Shown here: in pieces, positions 25,722 to 35,162 of the stretch
Position numbering within the stretch: position 1 is the stretch's first letter
Layout: every line of letters starts with the position of its first letter
DNA from: Nocardia concava NBRC 100430
GTDB lineage: Bacteria; Actinomycetota; Actinomycetes; Mycobacteriales; Mycobacteriaceae
DNA: 46,620 nt
Assembly: GCF_000308815.1 (NCBI RefSeq)
Contig: NZ_BAFX01000026.1
Span: forward strand, 1-46,620
Direction: 5' to 3'
Program-made: the position numbers and the translations under genes
The notes under the pieces: model-generated
The model's input: the letters and a program-made list of their open reading frames with translations, nothing else
Told to the model about the DNA's origin: nothing
Databases searched by the model: none

Positions 25722-26225
25722 ATGACAGAGCCGATGCCGCTCTCGCAGTTCCTCTCGACCCGTTCGAACGCCATGGCCCGCCAGGCACCCGCACCGGTGC
25801 TCGGCGTGCTGCCTCTCGGCGCGGCCGAATTCTCCGGTGTCCGTTACCGGATACCCGAGGGCTATGTCGCCCGCGAGGTCCGGGGCCGCAAGATGCGCAC
25901 CGTCGCCGAGGTTTTCGACGAGTTCGCCGCCGCCTTCCAATTCCCGTACTACTTCGGCGAGAACAAGGACGCCTTCGACGAATGCCTGCGCGACCTCGAC
26001 GAATTCGGTGAGGCCGCAATGGGATACGTGGTGGTGGTGCGCAATGCCGCGCTCATGCTGGACCACCAGCCCGACGAACGCGCCTGGTTCGCCGAGGCCA
26101 TGACAGATGCCGCGGCGGCCTGGGAGAAGCGCGGCATCCCGTTCCGGGTGGTCCTGCAGGACGCCACCCCGCCCGGATTGCCGGTCGTTCCCCTCGCCCT
26201 GGATCCCGACGCCGAATCAGTGTGA
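25722..26225 (+). CDS. Barstar-family ribonuclease inhibitor
   Basis: The 167-residue product contains the barstar core (about 55-145): a helix with TVAEVFDEFAAAFQFPYYFG, then NKDAFDECLRDLDEF, where Asp residues face the barnase active site. It is longer than barstar (about 90 aa), with an N-terminal extension of about 50 residues. It has no signal peptide, so it would protect from the cytoplasm. It starts directly after the RNase gene, which supports pairing. Confidence 0.87.
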   Translation: MTEPMPLSQFLSTRSNAMARQAPAPVLGVLPLGAAEFSGVRYRIPEGYVAREVRGRKMRTVAEVFDEFAAAFQFPYYFGENKDAFDECLRDLDEFGEAAMGYVVVVRNAALMLDHQPDERAWFAEAMTDAAAAWEKRGIPFRVVLQDATPPGLPVVPLALDPDAESV

Positions 26226-26340
26226 TTCATCGGATCTTCCGCTCCTGTTAACCTGCGGGCGAACGGGGATGTCATGGACGCTGCAATGGTTCGCCTATGC
26301 GATCGCGATTTTCGCGATCCGGTTTCGTCCTGGAGGTTCC

Positions 26341-27963
26341 ATGCCCGCCTCGGTTCGTCGCTTCGGTAAACGAAGCCGCGCCGCCGCCGCGTTCGCCGCA
26401 TTGCTCGCGCTGAGCGCCACCTCGTGTTCGTCGTCGACCGACAAGGCCGGTGCGGACACGGACACCGCCACCCCGATCAGGCACGTGGTCGTGATCTTCC
26501 AGGAGAACGTCTCCTTCGATCACTACTTCGGCACCTACCCGAACGCCGCCAATACGGACGGCACCAAGTTCACGGCGCTGCCGAACACGCCCAAGATCGA
26601 CGGCCTCACCCCGGATCTGCTCACCAAGAACCCCAACAAGGCGCAGCCCGTGCGCCTGGGCGGTCCGGCTCAGCAGGTCACCTGCGACCAGGACCACGAG
26701 TACAAGGACGAGCAGCTCGCCCTGAACAACGGCAAGATGGACCAGTTCGTCGAGCACACCAATGTGTCCGAGGGCAAGGACTGCAAGGCGCCGCTGTACG
26801 GCCCGCAGGGCCTGGTCATGGACTACTACGACGGCAATTCGGTGACGGCGCTGTGGAATTACGCGCAGCACTACGCCATGAGCGACAACTCCTGGACCAC
26901 CACCTTCGGCCCGTCCACGGTCGGCGCGCTGAACCTGGTCACGGGCCAGACCCACGGCGTCACCAAGACGCAGCCGCCCGCCGGCAAGCCGTTCCCCGAG
27001 GACACCGTGCTGGAGAACGCCGGCAACGGCCAGGGCACCGTGGTCGGTGACCCGCAGCCCTACGGCGACGACTGCTCCACCCGCGACACCGTCCAGCTGA
27101 CCGGCACCAATGTCGGTGACCTGCTGAACAAGAAGAACATCAGCTGGGGCTTCTTCGAGGCGGGCTTCAAGCCGACCGAGACCAAGGACGGCAAGGCCGT
27201 CTGTGGCGCGACCCACAATGTGGGCGTCGCGCTCGGCGGCACCGGCAAGGAGGGCGCGCTGCCCTTCGGCACCAAGGGCGACTACATCCCGCACCACGAG
27301 CCGTTCCAGTACTACCCGTCGACGGCCAACCCGCACCACCTGCCGCCGACCTCGGTCGACAAGATCGGCCAGACCGATCAGGCCAACCACCAGTACGATC
27401 TGACCGACTTCTGGGCCGCCGCCGACAAGGGCAATATGCCCGCCGTCAGCTACCTCAAGGCCGCCGGCTACCAGGACGGCCACGCGCTGTACTCGGATCC
27501 GCTGGACGAGCAGCAGTTCCTGGTGGAGACCATCAACCACCTGCAGAAGCTGCCGGAGTGGAAGGACACCGCGGTCGTCATCGCCTACGACGACTCCGAC
27601 GGCTGGTACGACCACGCGTCCCCGAAGCTGGTCATGAACTCCGCCTCCGAGCAGGACGGCTACACCGCGCCCGGCGCCTGCGGTGACGCCAAGGCGAAAC
27701 CGGCCAAGTACCAGGGCCGTTGCGGTTACGGCCAGCGTGTGCCGCTGCTGGTGGTCTCGCCCTACGCCAAGGCCAACTTCGTCGACCACGGCCTGACCGA
27801 CCAGACCTCGGTCCTGAAGTTCATCGAGGACAACTGGAAGATCGGACGCATCGGCGACGACTCCTTCGACGAGCAGGCCGGGACCCTGGACGCCCTGTTC
27901 GACTTCAAGGCCGCCGCGCAGCCCGCGCTGCCGCTGGACCCGAAGACCGGCGCGGCGAGCTGA
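26341..27963 (+). CDS. Phospholipase C-type phosphoesterase, probable lipoprotein
   Basis: The 540-residue product belongs to the phosphoesterase family of phospholipase C and acid phosphatase AcpA. The N-terminal metal motif is VVIFQENVSFDHYFGTYP, where Glu and Asn precede the family's FDHYFG. Later motifs include YAMSDNSWTTTFGPS, VIAYDDSDGWYDH and GYGQRVPLLVVSPYAK. A signal sequence ends in a lipobox-like SATSC, so it is probably lipid-anchored. ATG 26341 follows TGGAGG. Phosphate scavenging or lipid breakdown at the cell surface is likely. Confidence 0.9.
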   Translation: MPASVRRFGKRSRAAAAFAALLALSATSCSSSTDKAGADTDTATPIRHVVVIFQENVSFDHYFGTYPNAANTDGTKFTALPNTPKIDGLTPDLLTKNPNKAQPVRLGGPAQQVTCDQDHEYKDEQLALNNGKMDQFVEHTNVSEGKDCKAPLYGPQGLVMDYYDGNSVTALWNYAQHYAMSDNSWTTTFGPSTVGALNLVTGQTHGVTKTQPPAGKPFPEDTVLENAGNGQGTVVGDPQPYGDDCSTRDTVQLTGTNVGDLLNKKNISWGFFEAGFKPTETKDGKAVCGATHNVGVALGGTGKEGALPFGTKGDYIPHHEPFQYYPSTANPHHLPPTSVDKIGQTDQANHQYDLTDFWAAADKGNMPAVSYLKAAGYQDGHALYSDPLDEQQFLVETINHLQKLPEWKDTAVVIAYDDSDGWYDHASPKLVMNSASEQDGYTAPGACGDAKAKPAKYQGRCGYGQRVPLLVVSPYAKANFVDHGLTDQTSVLKFIEDNWKIGRIGDDSFDEQAGTLDALFDFKAAAQPALPLDPKTGAAS

Positions 27964-27978
27964 TCGCAGTTCCGTAGA

Positions 27979-28017
27979 CCGCCCGGCCTTTTCGATACGG
28001 AAAGGCCGGGCGGTTTT
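27979..28017 (+). terminator. Intrinsic terminator after the phosphoesterase gene
   Basis: A perfect 13-bp stem, CCGCCCGGCCTTT and AAAGGCCGGGCGG, with a 9-base loop and TTTT directly after it. Confidence 0.9.
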
Positions 28018-28042
28018 GTATTTAAGAGAGGTCGCTTACCCC

Positions 28043-28048
28043 TATAGT
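28043..28048 (+). promoter_or_regulatory. -10 element (TATAGT) of the PQQ-propeller gene
   Basis: TATAGT lies 10-30 bp before the alternative starts at 28060 and 28078. TTAAGAG-like sequence lies upstream but no clear -35 is seen. Confidence 0.45.
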
Positions 28049-28077
28049 CGGCTGACAGTGTGTCCAGCGAGCGGGGT

Positions 28078-29199
28078 ATGGCCTTGATCAATCGTCGAAA
28101 AGTGTTGCGCGACGGGGCGATTCTGCTCGCGACCGGAGTGGCCTCGGCCTGCGCCGCGCCCCGTGCGGCCGTGGAGACCGCGGCCTCGGGCAGCATTGCC
28201 TGGGAACACAAGGTCGACGGTGGGGTGCTGGGACTACGGTACGGGCCCGGCGCGGTGGCGGTCGAAACCGAGGCTGGGCTGACGGGAGTCGACGCCAGGA
28301 GCGGGCGGGAAGCGTGGCGACTGCCGATCACCGCGAGCGGAATCAGTCATCGCTCGTGTGTACAGAGCGGTGTGCTGACGGTCTGCGGGATCGAATCGGA
28401 TGCGGCCCGGGTGGTGTCGGTGGATATGGCCTCGGGGGAACGGAAGTGGTCTTTCGACGCGCCCGAGGGAGTCACTCTCGATGGGGCATTCGGGGTTCGG
28501 GACTCTGTGCTGTATCTGATCGCCTCCGGACCCGGCAAGGGCGGGCGCGAGGTGTGGGCCGTGGATATCCGCACCAAGAGCATGCGGTGGCAGGTGCCCT
28601 GTGACGGTGAGGCGCTCTACGTTCCCGACAGTGGGCCGCACCTGTACAACCAGGGTCCCGGTCGCAGCGGCACACTCACCGCACTCGACCTCGGCACCGG
28701 CGCGACCGTCTGGTCCCGTCCCGGTGATTCCGGCATCTACGCCACGACCGCCGCCTCCGGTCTGGTCGACGGGTCGGTCCTGGTCACCGATGGGGCGCAC
28801 ACCATTTCGGGGCTGGACCCGAAAACCGGTGCCGCCCTGTGGAACACGCCCGCACTATCCTATGCGGCCGACACCGTCTTCGGCTCTGCCGACACCTACT
28901 ACCTGTGCGACGGTTCGAAACTGCACGCCATGCGTCCCGGGGGTGATGCCGCGCCGCTGTGGAGCCTCACCGTTTCCGACCAGGGCGAGGCCGTCGACGC
29001 GGCCGGGTACGCGGCGGCGGGCGCGTTCTACCTGCTGGCCGCCCGCACCGTGCGCGCCATCGACGCGCGGACCAGCAAAGTCCGCTGGATGCAATCGATT
29101 CCGGACAAGCCCGGGTCCGAGGTGCGCTTCGCCGTCGGCGAGGCACACTGCTATGCCGAATCCGCCGACGGCGGCGCGGTGGTCGCGCTGGTGCGCTGA
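28078..29199 (+). CDS. PQQ-binding-like beta-propeller lipoprotein
   Basis: The 373-residue product has repeated propeller blades with the pattern 'xLDxxTGxxxW' (VDARSGREAWRL, VDMASGERKWSF, LDLGTGATVWSR, LDPKTGAALWNT, IDARTSKVRWMQ). These resemble PQQ-enzyme or BamB-like repeats. The N terminus INRRKVLRDGAILL is a Tat-type signal and ASAC is a lipobox, so it is probably a Tat-exported lipoprotein. No dehydrogenase residues are evident, so a scaffold or ligand-binding role is more likely. An in-frame GTG at 28060 is an alternative start. Confidence 0.83.
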   Translation: MALINRRKVLRDGAILLATGVASACAAPRAAVETAASGSIAWEHKVDGGVLGLRYGPGAVAVETEAGLTGVDARSGREAWRLPITASGISHRSCVQSGVLTVCGIESDAARVVSVDMASGERKWSFDAPEGVTLDGAFGVRDSVLYLIASGPGKGGREVWAVDIRTKSMRWQVPCDGEALYVPDSGPHLYNQGPGRSGTLTALDLGTGATVWSRPGDSGIYATTAASGLVDGSVLVTDGAHTISGLDPKTGAALWNTPALSYAADTVFGSADTYYLCDGSKLHAMRPGGDAAPLWSLTVSDQGEAVDAAGYAAAGAFYLLAARTVRAIDARTSKVRWMQSIPDKPGSEVRFAVGEAHCYAESADGGAVVALVR

Positions 29200-29391
29200 C
29201 GCTGTCGGTGGCAGCCGAGCTGTTCGGCAGGCAGTTGATGCTCATGACGGCCGAGCTGGTGACCGGGCGGAGCGCGTTTCGCATTTATCAGGCGGGCTAA
29301 GCCGGTCGCCAGCTGTTCGGCCATGGTTGACGAGCGGTCCCACAAGTACGGCGAAGGTTTGAGCTGGGGAGGAGCTCCGGCGGAATGCAAC
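29200..29391 (+). other. Short intergenic stretch with a possible gene remnant
   Basis: Between the propeller gene and the toxin-antitoxin operator, one plus-strand frame reads protein-like to a TAA at 29298-29300 (ending MTAELVTGRSAFRIYQAG). It has no start of its own and may be a remnant or chance. Confidence 0.25.
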
Positions 29392-29423
29392 TGTCGGACA
29401 ACTTGCCGGACAATCGGTATCCT
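29392..29423 (+). promoter_or_regulatory. Operator and leaderless promoter of the toxin-antitoxin pair
   Basis: TGTCGGACAA (29392-29401) and TGCCGGACAA (29404-29413) are direct repeats with a 12-bp period. They are followed by TATCCT (29418-29423) exactly six bases before the antitoxin ATG. A further TGCCGGACAA lies inside the antitoxin gene at 29483-29492. Ribbon-helix-helix antitoxins bind such short repeats. Confidence 0.6.
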
Positions 29424-29429
29424 CGCCGT

Positions 29430-29654
29430 ATGGCAAAGATTTCCCTACGTCTGGACGACGATCTGGCGGCCGCCGCCAAGGATGCCGGACAAGGCAACTT
29501 GACGGCCTATATCGCGCGGGCGGTACGACACGAACTTATCCGTGACGAATTGGCCGCCCAACGTAAAGACGCCCGCATCGCGGACGCCGAAGCCGAAGCC
29601 GCTGCGGACCATGACGCCGCTGTGGACGCCTATCTGAGGGAGTTGGGCCGTTGA
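29430..29654 (+). CDS. Antitoxin of a MazEF-type pair
   Basis: The 74-residue product begins MAKISLRLDDDLAAAAKDAG, a ribbon-helix-helix (CopG/MazE-like) N terminus. The C-terminal half is highly charged and rich in Ala, Glu and Asp, as expected for the part that wraps the toxin. ATG 29430 is six bases after TATCCT. The gene overlaps the toxin start by four bases. It would neutralise the toxin and repress the operon. Confidence 0.8.
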   Translation: MAKISLRLDDDLAAAAKDAGQGNLTAYIARAVRHELIRDELAAQRKDARIADAEAEAAADHDAAVDAYLRELGR

Positions 29655-29956
29655 CCGTACGCCGCGGTGAGATTTGGCGCTATCAGGCTGTGATGCGGGA
29701 ACGCATCGTGCTGGTGGTGTCGTGCGATCCGCTCAACGAGGACGGTCGAATCCTGGTGATGGACATCCTCGATTTCGAGCCGCCCGGGCCTCGTCGCATG
29801 GTGACTGTGGATCTTGCCCCGCACGGATACGGCTACGGTCACATCATCGGGGTGGCCCCGGGGGACCGGTTCCTCGAGCGGCTGGGTATCGCTACAGGCG
29901 AGCAGATGACCGCCGTGAAATCAGTGCTGCTGTCCGTATTCGACCTTCACGATTGA
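29651..29956 (+). CDS. MazF/PemK-type endoribonuclease toxin
   Basis: The 101-residue product opens VRRGEIWRYQ, the MazF/PemK signature, and continues with VVSCDPLNEDGRILVMDI and a final MTAVKSVLLSVFDL helix. MazF toxins cut mRNA at short sequences and stop growth. The TTG start overlaps the antitoxin stop (TTGA). The middle of the protein is diverged from the classical MazF PTS motif, so the cleavage target cannot be guessed. Confidence 0.83.
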   Translation: MTVRRGEIWRYQAVMRERIVLVVSCDPLNEDGRILVMDILDFEPPGPRRMVTVDLAPHGYGYGHIIGVAPGDRFLERLGIATGEQMTAVKSVLLSVFDLHD

Positions 29957-29978
29957 TCGGGATGCTTGGTGCTGCGGA

Positions 29979-30617
29979 TCAGCGCCGGATCTCCCGCGCC
30001 AGATCCTCGCCCAGCAGCACGAAAACGTCGGTTGTGGCGTCGATGAGCTCGTCGCGGGTCATGGGTAGGTCGCCCTGGAGCCACGCGGTGAGGGTTTGGA
30101 CCAGGCCGCCGACGAGGTAGGTGGCGCGGAAGCCGATGACGGGATGCGGGTCGCCCTCGGTGAGGCCGTAGAAGTCGATGCCCTCGGCGGCAACAAGATT
30201 CGCGAAGGCCTTGATGGTGTGCGTTGTGCGGGTGCGCAATTCGGGGGTCGCGGAGCTGACCAGCAGGGCCACCCGGGCCTTGCGGGGGTCGTCGGTGAGG
30301 ACGCCGATGCCCGCGGTGATGGCGGCGTGCGCCTTGGCGCGCGGATCATCGGGGGCGGTGGTCACGCCCGCGAGCAGTGCGGCGGCCAGTTCCTCGGCGA
30401 TGCTGTCGAACAGTGCCGAGAGCACCGCGTCGCGGCTGTCGAAGTTCTCGTAGTAGTAGCGCTCGTTCAGGCCGGCGCCCGAGCAGAGGGCGGAGACGGT
30501 GAGCTTGTCGATGCCCTGGGTCCCGAGGATGTCCAGCGCGGCGTCGAGCAGGGCGGTGCGGCGTTGGGTGCGGCGCTCGTCCGCGGAAATGCCGCCGTAG
30601 GTCCGTTGCCCGGTCAC
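29979..30617 (-). CDS. TetR-family regulator divergent from the MpaB gene
   Basis: A 212-residue TetR protein: RRTALLDAALDILGTQGIDK and LTVSALCSGAGLNERYYYENF form the DNA-binding part. GTG 30617 is chosen because the longer frame would consist of promoter and operator DNA. CAGAAT lies six bases before it as a possible leaderless -10, and it overlaps the first operator half-site. It probably represses itself and the MpaB-type oxygenase gene. Confidence 0.82.
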   Translation of the reverse strand: MTGQRTYGGISADERRTQRRTALLDAALDILGTQGIDKLTVSALCSGAGLNERYYYENFDSRDAVLSALFDSIAEELAAALLAGVTTAPDDPRAKAHAAITAGIGVLTDDPRKARVALLVSSATPELRTRTTHTIKAFANLVAAEGIDFYGLTEGDPHPVIGFRATYLVGGLVQTLTAWLQGDLPMTRDELIDATTDVFVLLGEDLAREIRR

Positions 30618-30623
30618 GAACCG

Positions 30624-30666
30624 ATTCTGGCACGGCGGCGATTCTGGCAGAAGGTCTTGCCAGAAT
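30624..30666. promoter_or_regulatory. Three-half-site operator of the divergent TetR
   Basis: ATTCTGGCA at 30624-30632 and 30641-30649, and the complement TGCCAGAAT at 30658-30666. The gaps are both 8 bp, so the spacing is a regular 17 bp. Sites 2 and 3 form a perfect palindrome; site 1 is a direct repeat over the regulator's own -10. Confidence 0.75.
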
Positions 30667-30729
30667 TTGATATCTGGGGGACTCTGTTTCCAGATGCGGT
30701 GGTTCGCGTCACACACCAAGGAGGCAACG

Positions 30730-31674
30730 ATGCCTGCACGGGCGGCTCAGAGCGGCTATTTCTCCGACGACTCGATGATCCGCAGGGTCATGCGCAAGCG
30801 CGCGGTCGGACTCACCTACGGCCAGCGGGCGCTGGTGATCGGCGCGGTGCATCCGCTGCTCTACGTCGGAACCGCCGAGAACACCCAGCATCGGACCACG
30901 CCCTACACCCGCCTCGCTCTCACCGGCCGCATGTTCGAGGCCGTCTCCCTGGGCACCCGCGAAGAGGCCGACCGCGCACGGGCTTTCACCCGCAAGCGCC
31001 ACGCCCCGGTCGAGGGCGCGCTGCCCGAGGACGCGGGCGCGGCCAATCCCGCGGGCACCCACTACTCCGCCCACGACCCGCACCTGATGTTCATGACCAT
31101 GGCCTTCACCTTCGACTCCGCCGAGGTCATGCACGATCTGCTGGTCCGCCGCCTCACCCCGACCGAGCGCGAGGGCCTCTACCAGGACTACGTGCGCTGG
31201 GGTGAGCTGTTCGGCATGCCGCGCAGCGCCGCGCCCTACACCTACCGCGAATTCCGCGACTACTTCGACGGCTACCTGGCCTCCGACGAGCCCTTCCTCA
31301 CCGACGAGGCGAAGCTGGTCGGCTCCTATCTCATGGGCCAGCGCATCGCCCACCCGCTGCCGATGCCCATGCAGCAGGCGCTGTCCGGCTTCTCCCTGCT
31401 GGTCCAGGGCAGCCTGCCCAAGCGCATCCGCGACATGTACGAGCTGCGCTGGGGTATCCGCGAGGAGCTCGCCTTCCGCGGCCTGGCCCGCGGCATCCGC
31501 ACCGCCCATCTCTCCCCGCCTCTGGTCGGCAACCCGCTCACCACGCCCATGACCGGCCCCAGCTACCCCCTCTACAAGCTGGCCACCCGCCGCGAACAGC
31601 GCCTGGTCGGCTCCGGCCGCACCAGCATGCCGGGCGTGGATCCGCGCAATTGGGTGGCCAGAAACTCGGCCTAG
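30730..31674 (+). CDS. Oxygenase MpaB family protein (DUF2236)
   Basis: The 314-residue product resembles actinobacterial MpaB/DUF2236 proteins, a family that includes latex-clearing protein Lcp and mycophenolic acid MpaB, in which a heme b oxygenase is known. AVHPLLYVGTAENTQHRTTPYTRL at the N terminus (two blocks) and HYSAHDPHLMFMTMAF are the conserved stretches; the Arg and His residues in them are probable heme contacts. AAGGAGG precedes ATG 30730. The substrate is unknown, but control by a dedicated TetR suggests an inducible catabolic or detoxifying role. Confidence 0.85.
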   Translation: MPARAAQSGYFSDDSMIRRVMRKRAVGLTYGQRALVIGAVHPLLYVGTAENTQHRTTPYTRLALTGRMFEAVSLGTREEADRARAFTRKRHAPVEGALPEDAGAANPAGTHYSAHDPHLMFMTMAFTFDSAEVMHDLLVRRLTPTEREGLYQDYVRWGELFGMPRSAAPYTYREFRDYFDGYLASDEPFLTDEAKLVGSYLMGQRIAHPLPMPMQQALSGFSLLVQGSLPKRIRDMYELRWGIREELAFRGLARGIRTAHLSPPLVGNPLTTPMTGPSYPLYKLATRREQRLVGSGRTSMPGVDPRNWVARNSA

Positions 31675-32721
<1,047 letters not shown>

Positions 32722-32758
32722 CCAGGCGGCCGCGCGCGACGGGCGTGCGGAGGTGGCG

Positions 32759-33784
32759 GTGTTCGGGCAGGTCGTGGGGAATGTGAAGGCGTGGATCGAA
32801 CGGCAGATCCAGCGCCGCCCCTGGCTGGATCACGTGGTGCGCGCGGGCGGGCGCTATCAGCGCCAGCGCGGTGACTACTACGCCGCGGGCATCACGTATT
32901 TCACGGTGCTGGCACTGTTTCCGCTACTCATGGTGGGCTTCGCGGTGGCGGGCTTCGTGCTGTCGCGAAATCCGCAGCTGCTCACCGATATCCAGAACAA
33001 GATCGTGGAGAACATTCCGGGCTCGGCCGGCGACTCCATCAACGACCTGATCCACCAGGCGGTGGAGTCGCGGGCTGGGGTGGGCACCATCGGTCTGGCG
33101 ACCGGTCTGTACGCCGGGCTGGGGTGGATAGCGAACCTGCGGGCCGCGCTCACCGAGCAGTGGGATCAGCCGTTCAAGCCGCGGAACTGGTTCGTCACCA
33201 AGGGGTCTGATCTGCTGGCCATGGTCGGCCTGTTCCTGGCGTTCAATATCTCGATCGCCCTGTCGGTGCTGGCCTCCAGCGGCCTGATCCACACGCTGCT
33301 GAACCGCCTGCACGTGCACGAGTCGGGCTGGGTGCAGGCCCTGCTCACGGTGGCGTCGCTGGTGCTGGCTATCCTCGCCAACTGGGCGGTCTTCGTGTGG
33401 ATCATCGCGCGCATGCCGCGGCACCCGGTCACCTTCCGCAGCGCGGCGAAGGCGGCGCTGATCGCGGCGATCATCTTCGAGGCGTTCAAGCAGCTGGCCT
33501 CGGTGCTGTTGAAGTCGGTGATCAACGGTCCCGCCGGGGCGGTCTTCGGACCAATCATCGGGCTGATGGTCTTCAGCTACTTCACCGCCCGCATCATTCT
33601 GTTCGCCACCGCCTGGGCCGCCACGGCGTCGGAGAACGAAGTGCCCGCGGACATTCCGGCCCCGGGACCGGCCATCATCCGGCCCCGATCCTCGATCGCC
33701 GAACTCTCCGCGAGCAAGGGTGCGATGTTCTTCGGCGCGGGAGCCCTTGCGGCGACGCTGCTTTCGATGCGCCGCCGCCGCTGA
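32759..33784 (+). CDS. yhjD: YihY/YhjD-type inner membrane protein
   Basis: The 341-residue product has about six membrane helices and the GDYYAAGITYFTVLALFPLL motif of the YihY/BrkB family, matching the YhjD subgroup. Its role is uncertain; E. coli YhjD has been linked to lipid A precursor transport, which does not apply here. GTG 32759 has GGAGG at five bases; GTG 32753 overlaps the ribosome site and is less likely. The gene ends one base short of the convergent dacB stop. Confidence 0.82.
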   Translation: MFGQVVGNVKAWIERQIQRRPWLDHVVRAGGRYQRQRGDYYAAGITYFTVLALFPLLMVGFAVAGFVLSRNPQLLTDIQNKIVENIPGSAGDSINDLIHQAVESRAGVGTIGLATGLYAGLGWIANLRAALTEQWDQPFKPRNWFVTKGSDLLAMVGLFLAFNISIALSVLASSGLIHTLLNRLHVHESGWVQALLTVASLVLAILANWAVFVWIIARMPRHPVTFRSAAKAALIAAIIFEAFKQLASVLLKSVINGPAGAVFGPIIGLMVFSYFTARIILFATAWAATASENEVPADIPAPGPAIIRPRSSIAELSASKGAMFFGAGALAATLLSMRRRR

Positions 33785-33785
33785 G

Positions 33786-35120
33786 CTATCTGCGTCGGCG
33801 GCTCAGCAGGCGTGCGGCCACGAGCAGCACCACCACCAGGATCACGCCGCCGACGATGAGGATCTCGCGCAGCGGTCCATTGTCCGTGACTTCATCCCCG
33901 CGCAGATCACCCCCGGGAATCTCCTCCGTGGCCGGTGGACTGGCCAGCGCCACAGACGAATTCGGCGTCTTCCCCGACGCGTCGGGCATGCTCCCGATGC
34001 TCGCCCCGGCGGGCAGCGCGAAGGCGTAGTCGAGCAGCTTGGCCGCCTGCTCCCACGGTCGGAACGGCCGCACATCCGCCTTCAGCAGCGTCACCACATA
34101 GCGGTGCCCGTTGCGCTCGGCCGCCGCCACGAAGGTCTGCCGCGCGTCATCGGTGTAGCCGGTCTTGCCGCCGATCGCGCCGTCGTACTCGTAGAGCAGG
34201 TGGTTGTCATTGGCGATGGGGAAGCCCGGATGATCCTTGTCGTCAGGGTTTTTCGGATCCGCCGGGAAACCAGGGAAGTCCACCTGCTCGGTGTGGATCA
34301 GCTCGGCGAACAGCGGCAGCGTCATGGCGTGCCGGAACAGCAGCGCCAGATCGTAGGCCGAGGTGCTCATGCCAGGACCGTCCAATCCCGACGGCGTGGC
34401 GGCGCGAGTGTCCAACGCCTTCAACTGTTTCGCCAGCGCGTTCATCTTGGCGACGGTCGCGTCGTCACCGCCCAGCTGGGTCGAGATGGCATGTGCCGCA
34501 TCGTTTCCCGACGCCATGATCAACGCCTGGAACAGCTGCTTGTTGGTGTAGTGCCCGCCCGGTCCGATGCCGACCCGGGTGCCGTCGGCATTGGCGTCGT
34601 CCTGGGTGCCGGTCACCGTCTTGTTCAGCTCCAGCGCGGGAATCGCCACCGAGGCCAGCAGCACCTTGATGGTGGAGGCGGGCCGGTAGCGCCCGTGCGG
34701 ATCCTTGGCCGCGATCACCCGTCCGGTATCGAGATCGGCCACCTCCCACGCGGTGGCCGAAATCCCCTCCGGCACCGCCCCGGCCCCCGACGGCAGGATC
34801 ACCCCGCATCCGCCCAGCGCCTTGCCCCCGATCGGCGGGTCCGGGATCGGCAGCGCGGCCGGAGCCGAATGGCCGGGCTCGGGCACCTCGGAGGTGTCGA
34901 TGGGCGGCGGCGGGGAGGTCTTGTTCGGGCAGCCGTCGGTATTAGGTGTCGTGAACGGCGTTGTCGTCGTTGACGGTTGGGCCGACACGGTACCGGGTAG
35001 CGGTCCGAAGGCGACCGCGGTGAAGGCGGCCAGCCCGGCCGCCGAGGTCGCGGCGGTACGAAGGATGGCGCGGCCGGTGGCCGCGCCCGCTGCTCGATGC
35101 GGATGCCTGCGGATGATCAT
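33786..35120 (-). CDS. dacB: D-alanyl-D-alanine carboxypeptidase (PBP5/6 type)
   Basis: The 444-residue product is an exported, membrane-anchored DD-carboxypeptidase that trims peptidoglycan stem peptides. The active-site motifs are complete: S149-T-I-K152, S204-G-N206 and K319-T-G321. It has an N-terminal signal region (about 15-47), a Pro/Thr-rich linker and a C-terminal membrane helix followed by RLLSRRRR. Two Cys residues flank the linker. The equivalent mycobacterial dacB1 lies near trpS and yhjD, as here. Confidence 0.92.
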   Translation of the reverse strand: MIIRRHPHRAAGAATGRAILRTAATSAAGLAAFTAVAFGPLPGTVSAQPSTTTTPFTTPNTDGCPNKTSPPPPIDTSEVPEPGHSAPAALPIPDPPIGGKALGGCGVILPSGAGAVPEGISATAWEVADLDTGRVIAAKDPHGRYRPASTIKVLLASVAIPALELNKTVTGTQDDANADGTRVGIGPGGHYTNKQLFQALIMASGNDAAHAISTQLGGDDATVAKMNALAKQLKALDTRAATPSGLDGPGMSTSAYDLALLFRHAMTLPLFAELIHTEQVDFPGFPADPKNPDDKDHPGFPIANDNHLLYEYDGAIGGKTGYTDDARQTFVAAAERNGHRYVVTLLKADVRPFRPWEQAAKLLDYAFALPAGASIGSMPDASGKTPNSSVALASPPATEEIPGGDLRGDEVTDNGPLREILIVGGVILVVVLLVAARLLSRRRR

Positions 35121-35162
35121 CGAGCCCGACTTTATCGCCGACCGGACCGGTTGGCGCGGAGG

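Noticed and set aside
26272..27789. Minus-strand frame of 505 codons opposite the phosphoesterase
   Set aside because: Leu/Val/Gly/Arg-rich shadow with no recognisable domain; the plus strand encodes a clear phosphoesterase.
28078..29199. PQQ-dependent dehydrogenase
   Set aside because: Only the propeller repeats are visible. The catalytic Asp/Glu calcium site and heme motifs of such enzymes are not evident, and the protein is short.
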